64,000 nt of DNA from Torreya grandis (Eukaryota > Streptophyta > Pinopsida > Cupressales > Taxaceae): contig JARHVA010005488.1 of assembly GCA_037957365.1 (NCBI GenBank), positions 634,501 to 698,500 of the forward strand. The letters are read 5' to 3'. Below the pieces are notes generated by a model. That model did not search any database, had not been told where the DNA came from, and saw only the letters and a program-made list of their open reading frames with translations. Numbering within the stretch: position 1 is the first letter of the stretch; each line of letters opens with the position of its first letter. The translations under genes and the position numbers were made by a program. Below, in pieces: positions 32,806 to 45,050 of the stretch.

Positions 32806-33700
32806 ATGGTAGCTAGTAGTTCTGGTTTAGGGTAACAACCTCCTATATTTAAAGGAAATATCTATGATACTTTATGTATTAATATGAAGACCATATTTTG
32901 ATAACAATAACTATGATAATTATATTAGAATGTTATACAAAGGTTGCAAACTAAGAAAAATTCAATGTACTATCCAAAGAATAAAATAATATGTTGGAAA
33001 AGAATAGGAAGAAGGATGCCAAGGCTCTTAACTACATCCAAATAGTACTAGTTGATTCATTTTTTCCAAGGATAGTAACATATATCCATTATATGCAATC
33101 TTGGGACATTTTACAAAATGATTATCAAGGTAGTGATAAGGTGAATCTTCTTAAGTTGCAACAGTTAAGAAGGGACTTTGAGACATTGATGATGAAGTAA
33201 ATTAGTTCAATCAATGACTTATTCACAAGGACAGTGATCATTATCAATAAAATTAAGATAAATGGAGACACTCTTGAAGATCATAGAATATTGAAAAGGT
33301 GTTAAGGAACCTTACAATATGATTTGACCCTATAATGGTTGCAATTGAGGAGTTTAAGGACATGAGACAAATGATAATATATAAGTTGATGGGTTCTTTA
33401 AAAACCCATGAATAAAGATTAAATAAGTCAACCACCTCCTCCCATGAGCAGTCATTCAAGACCAATATTAATGTGAGAGGAAATGGGAAAGTATAAAACA
33501 ATAGAAGAATAGGAATAATTTTTTGTAGTCAAGAAGATAGAAGACCCAATCATCAAGAATCATATGGAAGAGGAAGATGAAAGAGTAACAACACATCCAT
33601 AAGTGGTTTTACACAAAGGTATTATAAGTTTAATGTTCAATGTTATTATTAAAAGAAGTATGGAAACTATTATAGTTAGTGTAGAAAGAAAGAGTATGAT
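32806..33700 (+). pseudogene. Gag (UBN2-type) of A, broken
   Basis: ATG at 32806 opens MVASSSGLG, then QPPIFKGNIYDTL and INMKTIF, the usual start of copia Gag (x-F-x-G-x-N/Y-x-x-W). After a frameshift, the 69-codon stretch from 32991 reads KKDAKALNYIQIVLVDSFFP, SWDILQNDYQGSDKVNLLKL and QQLRRDFETLMMK, the UBN2 capsid core. Later pieces contain scattered stops. Remnants of a knuckle (YYKFNVQCYY...KYGNYY) are seen near 33620-33680 but the Cys/His set is incomplete. The role is the virus-like particle shell. Decay is advanced. Confidence 0.8.
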
Positions 33701-34320
33701 ATGAGTAGGCAAATCTCAAATTTATCCAAGATATAAAAGGCTGAACCTAATAGGAATGATAAAGTTGGTAGCTTGTTTATAACATGCAATATAGTTAAAC
33801 AAAGTACTAGAGACATATGGTATTTGGATAGTGGTTGTATTAACCACATGAGTGGGAACAATAATATTTACAATGTCATTAATGAGATAATAAAATCATA
33901 GGTAAAAATGGGAAATAATGATAAGGTTTTAGTCATGGGCAAAGGCTGTGTTTCTATTTTTACCAAGCAAGGCGACAAGAAACAAATTCAAGATGTATAT
34001 TATGTGGCCGGGTTGAAGCATAACCTAATTATCATTGGGTAGTTTGTCAAAAATGGATATAGGGTGAAATTTAAATATGGAGAGTGTATCATATTTGTTA
34101 GGAGTGGTAGTAATAGGCAAATTTTAGTAGTCAAGATGACAAGTAATAGGATGTTTCCTTTAAGAATGAAAAGTGAACTTATAACAACATTTAAAACTAT
34201 GGTAGTAGATGAGTATACTATTTGGAACATAAGGTATGATAATTTGATTTTTTTTAGAGATGAAAATTATTCCCAAGAGGAAAATTTTGAGAGATCCTCC
34301 CATTATATAATAACCAAATA
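33701..34320 (+). pseudogene. Protease and pre-integrase region of A
   Basis: DIWYLDSGCINHMSGN near 33810-33860 contains the copia protease D-S-G in its W-x-x-D-S-G-x-x-x-H-M context. Then come KMGNNDKVLVMGKGCVSI, the typical copia protease tail DVYYVAGLKHNLIIIG, and FVKNGYRVKF. The 85-codon open stretch from 34064 continues into ENFERSSHYIITK. The His-Cys zinc module that normally precedes integrase (H-x-R-x-G-H-x4-C-x2-C) is not recognisable, so it is either lost or mutated. Confidence 0.8.
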
Positions 34321-35397
34321 AACTTTGTGAAGGTTACATGTTGGAGAAGCAACATATGATGCGTTTTTCATGGGTAAGTCATGGCTATTAAGAGTTCCTT
34401 TAGAACCAATCCATTAATACTTATGTGGCCCTATGAAGAATCCCTCCTTACCTAATAATGTGTATTTCATGACATTCATAAATGGCTTCAACTAGAAGAC
34501 ATGGTTTTACTTCTTGAAGAACAAATTAGAGGCATTTGAAACCTTCAATAAATTCAAGGCCATAATGGAGAAGCAAAGTGGCCATTACATAAAGATATTA
34601 AGGATTGATAGAGGGGGAGAATACATATCAAATGATTTTATGTTTTTTTTTTAATTATAATTAAATCAAGAAGTAATGTATAACTAGGTATACACGACAT
34701 CAAAATGGTGTGGCGGAAAGGAAGAATTGAACCATCCAAGAGATGGCAAGAAGAATGCTTAAGGTAAAATGCTTGTCCATGGATTTTTGGGTTGAGGCTT
34801 TAGAAATAACCATATATTTGATAAATATTTGTCCTAATAAGAGTGTTAGGGATATTATCCCTTAATAAACATGAATCAACTAGAAATTGAGTGTTGAACA
34901 CTTTATAGTGTTTAGATGTGTGGCATATGCACATGTGCCCAAGCAAAGAAGATCAAAGTGGGATGACAAAGATGAAAAATGTATTTTCATTGGATGTAGT
35001 GATCAATCAAAGTATTATAAGCTATATAATCCATTACCAAGGATTTCATAATTAGTTAAGATGTTCAATTCATTGAGGAAGTAGCATGGGAAGAGAGACA
35101 AGAAGAGAATTAATTACAAACAAGGGATAGTGGAACCTTTCTTAAAACAAAAATAGTAGGTGGTAAAACCACTCATGCACCAATTTAGAGCCATATTTCA
35201 CAAAAGTATTATTCATCTAGTGGTAAAATCCAACAAGGAGGTCAAAGATCAACTCATGAGTCAACTTCATCCTCCTCCAAATAAAGTCAATTCCTAGCAA
35301 GGATTTTTTTTTTGAAAGAAGTCTATGAGTAGTCAAGGTATGAATAAAATGAAGATGAAACAATGAATTATGTTATTTTTTTATCAGTTGATCCTAA
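34321..35397 (+). pseudogene. Integrase and start of RT of A, interrupted by B
   Basis: Fragments in several frames: YLCGPMKNPSLPNN (the first catalytic Asp expected before LCGPM is not seen), [35 protein letters not shown] (second Asp in D-R-G-G-E-Y), a GMTKMKNVFS region and FIGCSDQSKYYKLYNP (core tail before RT). The line ends at MNYVIFLSVDPNY, where CTACC marks the insertion of B; the reading continues at 59312 with EVINNRKCYDEMDE, the expected first part of copia RT. Many stops. Confidence 0.75.
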
Positions 35398-35402
35398 CTA
35401 CC
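35398..35402. repeat. Target-site duplication of B, left copy
   Basis: CTACC directly before the LTR of B; identical to 59307-59311. Confidence 0.9.
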
Positions 35403-38400
35403 TATTAACCAAATTTAACTTTTAGGTGAAATTTAGACCCCTATAGGTAGAAATATTGGTTTTTAGATGTTTTAGGGGTCTAATAATTTTTCATAGGGTA
35501 TGTTAAAATTCATTTGATGTCATTTAATGCCTTTCTAGCCTTATCCATGGTCTAATAAGTTTATTTATCATTTTGGTTCATTTAATGGGATTTTAGGGGT
35601 CATAAATGCAATTGGCATGGTTCCCAATGTGTCTAGGTTTCCTATTTCCTTTAAAATTTCCAAGAGATTAGATTCCATATTAGGGATGTGAGTTTAATTA
35701 GAATATTGTAGGTTATCTAACTAAAGATCAAGTAATCAACTGAAAAGGGTGAGTTTGGCACTTGTATGGCCCATGGGGAAAGGTGACACATGGGAGAAGG
35801 TCATGGAATACCTATTCATTTTATTCACACTCATATAAATTCTTGACATGCTCTGGAAGTGTCATTTTTAATCTAAAACTATTTTTCTACTTCTTTGCCT
35901 TTCTAGACATATAGAAGTGACCATCAGGTTTATGCTTAGTATGAACAGCTAAAGAAATTTTAGGTGAAATATGTTTGGGATGTAGTATTACAATAAAATA
36001 CCTTAATTTCCATAAAAATATTTCCAATTTTGGTTAACCATGATTTATGAACCATCCTCTACAAGTTGATTATGTTATTCTGCTCACTCTTTCTTGCACC
36101 CTATAAGTTTTGCTTCATTTTGGACAAGTCCATATGAACTAGTTGATGATGTTGACTCCAGATGATGTTTTATACCTTCATATATTATATTAATTATTAT
36201 TTTAATGTTTCATTATGTCAAAATGGGAAATTTATCTCATGTAGGAAGGTGTCAATATTGTGAAATTTCAGTCAGTTTCTTCTATGTTGCAGAATGGTAG
36301 TATTATACAGAGGTCTCATGTGATATAAAATAGTTTTACACATGTTTAAATTCCAAATTATCCATCCCTTCCATTTTTTGTTTCACCACATCATACTTTA
36401 GATCAACTTTCAATCTTGCCATTCTTCATAGTCAACTTTTCACTCTTTTCCACTTGTAGTCACATGTATGAGATTTGTCTAGTTTATTCATGGAAATATA
36501 ATAAGGGTGTATTAACTTATTCAATCCATTAGGATCTAAGGATATTTATTTTGTATGTTTGATAAAGTTTAAGACTGGTTACAAGCTCTTTCACCACACC
36601 AACCAGTCATTAGTTATACCTACCTGCTTTGTTCCATATGTATATAAGTGGTTTTCACATTGAAAGGGATGTTTTGGAACTTGTCTCAATATGTCCTTGG
36701 TGTAAATAATGTATTTTAAGGATTATAAATGAGTTTTATTTGTCTATGAGGCTTTTCATCCATTCTTTTTCTCCATTTCATGCTTACTATCCACATTCAG
36801 TCCATACACACATACAAGAGCTTTTTTCTGATGTTATGCTGAAAAGTGGGAATCTTGATATGTGTCTCAATATATAAATATTGATAAATGTGCATTAGTA
36901 TTATTAGTGAATTAATATAAGTGTTTATAGACCTATTCATTCATACATACTACCCATAATTTGATGTTTACTGCTTTTGTATGCTGATGCCCACCTATAA
37001 GTGGTACCTCAAAATTATGAAGGTTTTTGAATGGGTATTTATAGCAGTTTAACGCACCTCTTAAAATCATAAAATTTGATAAATCCAAAAAAATACCTAT
37101 TTTAAACATCAAATGGATAAATTAAAAGTTAATCATGTTGGAAGGGATAAAGACTAAGTTCAAGGAAGGTTTCCCTAAAAATGCAAAACAAAGGTCCAAT
37201 GCCTTTTGTTGGAGATCATATAATAGGGATACTATAGGTTTTGATGCCTCTAATGACAAAATATATCATCCCTATCATAGTAAAATACTTTTTTATAAGA
37301 TGGATTCAAGAGAGAGTAGGGAAGTCAGAAGTTGAAGACCTCAAATATGCTTCTAAAAACATTGAAACTTTTCATTAACATCTATAGGCTTGAGGTTTGA
37401 TGATAGTTGATGCCCTAAGGTTGAAAAAAATGAATTACCTCATGAATGGGATGATTTAATTGGTTTAATAGTCTAAAAATTTCATGAAGGAAATTATTAT
37501 GATGATGATTCATAGTTTTCAAGATTCATGGACATCTACAAGTGTCCCTTCTCAGAGAAATATGCACCTATAACTAGGTATGGAAATAATGACCAAAACC
37601 TTGATGTCTAAGTTTTGTTTTAAGACCTTAAATTTTAATTGAGGTATGGAAATATGTTTTTTTACCTCAATTGATTCAAATAAGTCCTTAAAAACTATTA
37701 CCAATCTCAATTAAGGATAATAGACACCTACAAGAATCAAAAGGTAGAGTTTCACAATTATGGTAGGAAGGACTCAATTTATGAGATTAAGGTACATGTA
37801 AAGAGAAATGAAGGGTTTTTAATGATTAAATAAAATAATTAAAACCTAAATTAATATGATTTTTACCTCCATAAACTCTTGTAAATGATAAATGAGACTA
37901 GTCATACAAACCTCTTAAAACCCTGTATGCAACTATAGTTGAGTGTGCAGTCATGTTGAGGGTAAGGAGGTGGACTTGCTTGGGAAGAAGGAGAAGGTTT
38001 TATAATTAATTTAAATGTTTATTTATTTATTTATCAATAATTTTTTTCCAAAATATATAGGTATCCATTCAATATCATCACCCACTCTTTCTCCTAGCCA
38101 AAGGTGGCAATTTGTATAGTGAGCTAGGAAACCCATGTTGCTCAATAGGTAAATATGAGGAATATAAAGAAGAAAACTTTTTTTGGGTGAATTAAAATAT
38201 TATTTATCATGAATTGGATATGGTTAAAATTTTTAATAAACATAATCATCTTGTTTTTATTCCTTGAGGGGTCATTCGTAGGTGAAAGTGGAAAATGTAG
38301 GAAACAGTCCTTTTTGGAGGCCTTTTTTGGGCATTTTGAGTTGGTTAGGTGCCTAAATGAGTGAATCCAGATAAAAATTTTGGTAAAAAGTTTAATTATG

Positions 38401-40741
38401 ACCTTATAAAAATCATAAATATTCAATTTTACTCTGTTAAGAGGGATATACCTCACTATTTTGTATCAGAGGTCAGCGAGTCAAGAAAAATCATGGTTTG
38501 GCAAAACAAACTAATGAAGTCAAAATGGGCAAAGGGATTTATAGGAAGATTTGGGAACATAAATAAAAATATTTTAGGTTTATTAAGGTTAAATAAATTC
38601 TATTAATCACTAATTCAAGATTATAATTATAAAAATTATCAAAACACCCCTTCCACATAGTTCAACTAGGCAAGCTCCTATTAGGCCTAGTTGGTGATTG
38701 AGAGGAAGAAATGAAAAGGAGTGATTGGGGGGTTATGTGATGGTTTTTAAATATTTAATTAATTATTATAAATAATTATTCACCATACCATACATGATAA
38801 ATTATTATAGATAGCCAAAACTAATAGGGTGCATCTTAAGCTCATTAGGCCTTGAAGGGACCTAGAGCCAATTAGGGGTCCAACTTCACTTCTAACTCTT
38901 GGTGGGATATATATTTTATTTTAACATGTATATGAGATGTATTTATACATTTATGATATTATTATATGTATATTAACCTATAGTAACTATATTTTTAACC
39001 CAAAGATTGTCCAAACATGTAGGAATTATAAAAATAAGCTCAATAGCCTAGTTTTGAATGCTCACATCTTTCATGAGACTATGTATGGATTCCAAATGAG
39101 TTTGGAGAGGTTATTATGGGTATTTAATATAATATTTTTGAAATTTTATGGAATTTACAACATCATATATTTATGAACAAATCTTAATAATGAAAAGTGT
39201 TAAAACCCTTGTAAACCCTTAGTCAAGACCTGATGAAGGAAATGAAGTTGGATAGATTATATAATGACATATTTTGACCATGAAAGTGATTGTAACTTGT
39301 AAATTAGTCTATAAATCTCCTCCCAACCATTTTTATTTGTAAAAAAATATATGGATAGGGTATAAAATAGGGTACTTTTGACTATTTTGTGTGTTTTATA
39401 AGTTCTAGAAGGGGTCTAAAGATTAAATCATGTTAGGAAGGAAGATATGGAATTAATATAGCTCCCTATGGTAATATAAATATTTTCAAAAACTTATAAG
39501 TGTTCAAACAATAGCTCTCATCTCAACCAATCAAAACTGACATAGTGAACACAATGGTGAAAAGGGTGAAAACTTCAAGTTTGAGCCTTTTTAAGGTGTA
39601 CTTGAGAAGTATAAGGACATGGAGAGTCTTATAAATTTTAATCCACTCAATCCCATGTATTTTCATGTAAATATAAAGCCAATTTTGAGGCCAAGTGTGA
39701 GGGGTGACTAAAAAAGGAGTTTTTAAGACTACATGTAGCAATGGCTTACTTTTAGGAGATTCAAAATGAGTAGGAATAAAAACAATACATAGAAAGGAAT
39801 TTATAAAAGTATTCCATATAATTCCAATAATTAGACCTATCCCTAGTTAGTTTTGGGATGTTAAAATAGGTTCAAATCATAAAGATAGTTTTTTAAGCAA
39901 GATATGTTGTTTCATGTTGCTTTTCATAAGTTTCATGACTTGTATAAACACTTGGTATTCCTAACATTGCATGGTTTTTTAAAAACTTATTTATCATGAA
40001 TATGTAACCTATTTTATTAACTTTAAAGGTTTCCAAGTGACCTTTAGACTTCCCTTATCTCACCCCTCTTCCAAACGTTATAAATAGTGACCTTATTGGC
40101 TCTTTTGATCAGCCTCTATTGGTTAATAGTGAAACCCTTTATATTTTAATGACTCTTAAAGTAATAAATAAGTGAATTTTCCTACTTACATGATATATAA
40201 TTAAGTCTTGTTGTAATCTTGTTGGTCTTGTCTAGTAGAAGATGATCTTTTCTAGCATGTTATCCTTGATTATTCACCAAATGTGTAGAAGAGTAATTGT
40301 TATAAGTCTTTGTTAGTGTTATATTTTAGTGTATAAGTGTTCCATGACTATATTATCCCATGGAACCATTCATTACCCTATTAATTATTAAAATACCTTT
40401 TAAAACTAGCATATGAAACATTGATGTAACAATCTATCTTATATTGTGGGTTTTGTGTGAAGAAAGCTTTGTTTTTCTCTAAGTAGTATATTTTCAGTCA
40501 ATGGGAGTAAATTCAATATTGTTTCATCACCTTTTACCTTTCTAAGTTTGTATTCTTAACCCTTTTCATGAAAATTTTATAAGTGAAAGAGTGTTTCATA
40601 GAGTGCATAAAGGGAATTAGCCCTTTTAGAGATTCATCTCACCAAATTGATCACCCACAACAAGTGAGATGTTTTCATTGTGCCACTTGGATGAGGAGAG
40701 TTGAGAGATCTCGTCAAGGAGTGAAAATAAAAGTGACAATA
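35403..40741 (+). repeat. 5' LTR of B
   Basis: 5.34 kb starting TATTAACCAAATTT (TG mutated to TA; the other copy starts TGTTAACCAAATTTG) and ending GTGACAATA. It aligns throughout with 47039-48150 plus 55129-59306. AT-rich; ORFs inside (for example 37135-37335 and 38937-39176) carry no domain. No gene is seen. Confidence 0.9.
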
Positions 40742-40746
40742 TTTTT

Positions 40747-40764
40747 TAGCATGATCTATGGGAC
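40747..40764 (+). other. Primer-binding site of B
   Basis: TAGCATGATCTATGGGAC, five bases after the LTR end. It aligns with D's TGGCACGCCTGGTGGGAC, differing mainly by transitions. Confidence 0.65.
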
Positions 40765-40915
40765 TCTAAGTCCTAGAAGATTATCTAAGATTGGTATTAG
40801 TCTTGGCATATTTTTAGTAACAAGAACATCTACATTCAGTACTTGGAGACTCTAATAAGTTTTAAACTCTTTATTTGTTGATTATTCCTAAATTTCCATG
40901 CAAAAGGTGACCAAT

Positions 40916-41830
40916 ATGTTTGTTTCTAAAGGTATACCTTTTGAGTTTGTGTAATTACCTTTGTATTCTATCAAAAGATTCAATTTTGCAAATACATATC
41001 CTTATTCAAGGGATTTGGTGTTTAAGAACTCCAGGTTTCTACTTAGTTCAACCCCTAATACACATAGTCTAAATTTTAATATTTCTAGAAACAAACCTTT
41101 TTTAGCCTTCACTAGATCATCTCCTTTGAATATTGCTGAATATGACCAAATTCCTAGAGTAGCCCTTAAGAGTGTTCCATATTTTAGTGGAAAAGGTCTT
41201 ACTACTCCCATTAAACACATCAAAAACATAGTAAACTTTTTAAATATCCTCAAAATCACTCAATATAATGTATCCATTAGGTTATTGTCATTGTATTTCA
41301 AAGGGAAAGCTTTATATTGGTATGGGACTCTACCTAAACATTTCCTTGCTTCATGAGATGAATTAAGAGATATTTCCTAAGATATTTGAAGAGAAGAGTG
41401 ATTATTTATCACTATTTAATAAATTTACCACTGTCAAGAGGGCTCCTCAAGAGTTTATTCAATATTTTAACTCTACATTTCAAAAGACATGAGATAGGAT
41501 CCTAACCCTTTTAAGACCTACTCCAAATTATGCCTTCTTGTATTACCTAAAAGCATTGAATAGTGATATAGCCATAATAATCTAATACATGAGTGGGAAT
41601 ACATTATCTAGTGCTTATGAGATAGATATAAATGTTGATAATTATCTTGTTCAAGAAGGGAAGATTTCTCCTAGACCACCAATGCCATTGTTCCCTGATT
41701 TGCAGCCTCTTAGTCAAGTTGCATTAACCAGCTTGGTTCCTTTTCCTAATAATCAAGAAAAGTTTTCCCTTGCCACTACTAATGAGATTCATGAATTCAA
41801 TATTTTACTTCAAAGTGTTACTAATTAATT
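40916..41830 (+). pseudogene. Gag of B, frameshifted
   Basis: ATG 40916 opens MFVSKGIPFEFV with an early stop. The frame then continues to SLNFNISRNKPFLAFTRSSP, IPRVALKSVPYFSGKGLTTP and IKHIKNIVNFLNILKI, then LLSLYFKGKALYWYGTLPKH: the Retrotrans_gag pattern (F-x-G-x-x-x-x-P, hydrophobic helices, F-x-G-x-A-x-x-W-Y). A frameshift between about 41360 and 41589 moves to the pol frame, where KISPRPPMPLFPDLQPLSQV and NEIHEFNILLQSVTN form the proline-rich tail. No zinc knuckle is found. Confidence 0.75.
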
Positions 41831-42700
41831 GGTTTTTCTTAAAAGGAAAAAACTCAAAGTTACAGGCCTTACCAATCCTACAATCAATTTGGGCAAGCAA
41901 ATAGGTCCCCTTTTCAAGGTAATGCTCAAGGACAAGGTCAAATAACTCAAGAATGACCTTACCAAAGTTAAAATCCCAAATTTTCATCACCTTATAAATC
42001 TCTTGTTCCCACTTTAAAAAACTTTGTTCAAGAACAAACATGATATCCTTCCTGTGACCAAAATCAAGGCCAAGTTGCATATGTCAATGAAATGCCTAGT
42101 CAAGCCATGATAATACAAGGTATTCAAGCACCTCAAGTTCCCAATTTTGAGATATCAATACAAAATAGAATTTAAAATTTAAAAACACAATCTGATTCTA
42201 CTCTTATGAATCATTTGGTAAATTCAAGTAATGTGAATGTTAGTGTATCCTCCAACACTAGGTCTAAGAAGAGGTTTGTTGGAGAGACACAAGGGGAAAC
42301 TAAAGGACCTATTTTTACTCCTACATCACCTATAATATTATTTGTGTCTAATTTATCTCCTAATGTGTATTAAAATTATAAGTTTTATAATGCAAGGCTA
42401 GCTCCTACACATCCACCTTCATGTGCTACACCAAAAGGTAGTAGTGTTTCCAAAGATCCTTTCAAGGTGAGCAATCTGTATATCAATGTGGTAGATAAAA
42501 TGAAGAAGTTACACATGAATATTTCATTATGGGATTCATTAATAAAATTGAGATAAAAATAGATCCTCCAAAAATAATTATTTGGATTAGGCAAACAAGT
42601 TGGATCAACTAGGAATGAAAATGTTGTCTTGGTAAATGAAACTCAGCCCATTGATGGATAAGTGAAGAAAAATGATAAGACTCATAATTTTTTATCTATC
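41831..42700 (+). pseudogene. Gag-to-protease linker of B
   Basis: Gln/Asn/Pro-rich fragments with frequent stops (TAA and TAG at positions where Gln would suit, since neighbouring codons are Gln-rich). No domain seen. It joins gag to the protease at about 42720. Confidence 0.45.
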
Positions 42701-43320
42701 CTTAATCATTGGTTATTTCTTAGTTCATAATTTTATCATAGATAGTGGGTCTAGTACTTCATTTATGCCCAACTCAATAGTAGATAAACTAGGCCTCAAG
42801 TATGAACCAATAACTAAAGGAGTTCTATAATTGGATGGGTCACCAATAAAGACCTTGGGAGTAGTCAAGGATTTGAATTTGAATTTACATGTTTGTCTTA
42901 ATTTTTTCATCCCTTATGATGTGTTTGTTGCATATTTACATCCATACTTTTCTCTTTATTTGTCAAGATAATTTATAGCCAAGATAGGTGGATACCTGCC
43001 AACCAATTGGTCATATATGGTTGTTAGGACAAAGTATGGTACCAAGGTGAAGACTAAATAAGAGCCTATTCATAAAAATATTTTATATCCCTACATGCCT
43101 AAAGTTATAAATTTTAATTATGTTATTCTTGATGAGGAAGAACTTTACATGGATCAATCTCCAACCTCTTCTTTTGAAGGAGTGTCTGATATATATCTAG
43201 ATGAATGGGGATCTGAGCACTATGAACATTATCCTTACAAATTCATGGAGGAAGATATCCTTGGAGTGTATTTCATTCATGAAGAGGGATATTTCATGCC
43301 AAATTTGATGAAATAAAATG
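42701..43320 (+). pseudogene. Protease region of B and acidic spacer
   Basis: In the pol frame: VHNFIIDSGSSTSFMPNSIV (D-S-G at 42741-42749), then KLGLKYEPITKGV, SPIKTLGVVKDLNLNLHV and IPYDVFVAYLHPYFSLYLS. The order (D-S-G loop, flap-like stretch, L-x-x-x-H) fits a retropepsin, though the closing I/L-L-G-x-x-W motif is not seen. The acidic open stretch 43095-43316 follows (ILDEEELYMDQSPTSSFEG; DEWGSEHYEHYPYKFMEED). Stops are present near 42829, 42968 and 43060. Confidence 0.75.
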
Positions 43321-43325
43321 AAAAC

Positions 43326-43832
43326 ATGGATGGTATATGGCAGTTATTCTTTGATGGATCAAGAAGCAAGGTTGGATCAAGTGGTGGAGCAATGTTAGTT
43401 TCTCCATCTAAGGAAAGACATTACTCTACTTTTATATTTCACTTTAATTGTAATTTTAATGTGGTAGAATATGAGGCCCTCATTCATGGACTTGAGTGGG
43501 ATAGGAAAAGAGGCATGAAAGAATTATAAGTTTATGGTGATAGTGAGTTGGTTGTGAATCAATTGAGAGGTCAAAATATGACCAAGAAATCCTTGCTTAA
43601 GTCCTATAAGCATACAGTTTGGAATCTTGTGGAGGATCTCCAAGCCTTAAAAATCCAATCTATACCAAGAAAATACAATAAAAATGCTAATAGGTTGGAA
43701 TTAATTGGAGTTTACTTTGATGTTCCAAAGGGGATAATAGAAGAAAAGAACCAACCTCATCTTCAAGTGATTGTAAGGCCCTATATACTTGATAATGTCA
43801 CTAATTGGAAAGTGTTTGATGATGAACCATAA
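43326..43832 (+). pseudogene. RNase H-like domain of B lying before RT
   Basis: Two same-frame open stretches (43326-43529 and 43548-43832) separated by one stop. Motifs in order: WQLFFDGSRSKVGSSGGAML (first Asp in F-D-G-S), VVEYEALIHGLEW (Glu in E-Y-E-A-L), VYGDSELVVNQLRG (Asp in G-D-S-x-L-V), IPRKYNKNANRLE (final position, Asn-rich where N-x-x-A-D-x-L is usual). This is the same fold pattern as the extra RNase H of D (FFDGS, MAE*EAL, FGDSQLV). Here it comes after protease and before RT rather than after the native RNase H. The tail (PQLHVIV-like, HLQVIVRPYILDNVTNW) links to RT. Confidence 0.82.
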
Positions 43833-45050
43833 ATGTAACTTTTTCTAAAATAAAAGGCTGAGTTTTCCTCAAATAATTAGTCCAAACTACAACAACAATA
43901 TGGAGGGTAGATTGTACAATTGAAGACAAATAAGCTCCCTCAAGGCCTAGTCTCACTTGAGAGTATCTTCAATGATGATTGTTAGTTGAAGAAGGAAAAG
44001 GTAAGCATGTATACTAAGTAAGAAAACTATGAGAGAGTAAAAATATTCAAGGATAAGTTGTTTTTTCTTGGGAAGGTATGTACTAGAAAATAAAGATATG
44101 CTTTCATTGAGTTATGCAAGGAATTTTTTAATCTCTTTGCATGGGAATATAGTGATTTAAATGGATTTGATCTAAACTTAGCTCAACATACCATAGATCT
44201 AGATGATAATGCTAAGCCTTTCAATCAAATACAAAGGCCAATAAATCCTAAGATTTAACCTCTCATGAGAAAGGAGCTTAAAATTTTGATTGAGTCTAAA
44301 ATCATTTTTCCTATTAAGCATTCATCTTGGTTGGAAAAATTAGTCCTGATAAGGAAGAATAATGGGTAAATCATGTTATTTTTTGACTTTAGAGAATTTA
44401 ATAGAGTTTATTTGAAGGACCATTATCCTCTTCTTTTCATGGAGTAGATTTTGTAAGTTGTGGTAGGTAGTGTAAGGTTCTCACTCCTTGATGGATACTC
44501 AAGGTATAATCAAATTTTGGTAAAGGAAACTGACTAATATAAGACAACATTTACTACTAAATGTGGTAAATATGCTTATAGTAAAATGCCTTTTGGTTTG
44601 TCTAATGCTGGAGAAACATTTTAACGTGCAATGGATATGGATTTTTAAGGTCTAACAAATGATATAGTGTTGGTGCATCTTGATGATATCATGGTCTTCT
44701 CTAAAGATGAAAAGGATCATTTGAATCACCTTATTAATATTTTTGAGAGATGTAGAGAGCTTGAAATATCTCTCAATACAAATAAGTTTGTATTTTTTAT
44801 CCATGAAGGTAAACTTTTGGGACACATAGCCTCAAAGAAAGGCCTATCCATAGATCCTAAAAGGGTGAGTGCAATCTTGGCATTGACTTTGCCCAAACAT
44901 AAGAAAGGTTTGAAAAGTTTATTTGGAAAAATTAATTTTAGGAGGTTTATTTCTGATTTTTTTAATTTAGTCAATCCTCTAACCTCTATGCTAAGGAAAG
45001 ATGAAGTGTTTACTTCGACAAGGAGAAGGAAGGAGATATTTTAAGAGGTT
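43833..45050 (+). pseudogene. Reverse transcriptase of B, with stops
   Basis: Pol-frame motifs: LFAWEYSDLNGFDLNLAQHT, KPFNQIQRPINPK, LKILIESKIIFPIKHSSWLE, FDFREFNRVYLKDHYPL, RFSLLDGYSRYNQILV, KTTFTTKCGKYAYSKMPFGL, the catalytic block HLDDIMVFSKDEKDHLNHL (44685 onward; L-D-D in place of Y/F-x-D-D), then NTNKFVFFIHEGKLLGHIAS and LSIDPKRVSAILAL. About eight in-frame stops occur. The motif set and order identify a gypsy RT of the Athila/Tat side (G-K-L-L-G-H-I-A-S, K-G-L-x-I-D-P-x-R). Confidence 0.88.

Noticed and set aside
38142..38456. 104-codon minus-strand ORF in the B LTR
   Set aside because: The corresponding stretch in the other LTR (about 56690-57010) is not open, and the composition is AT-driven.
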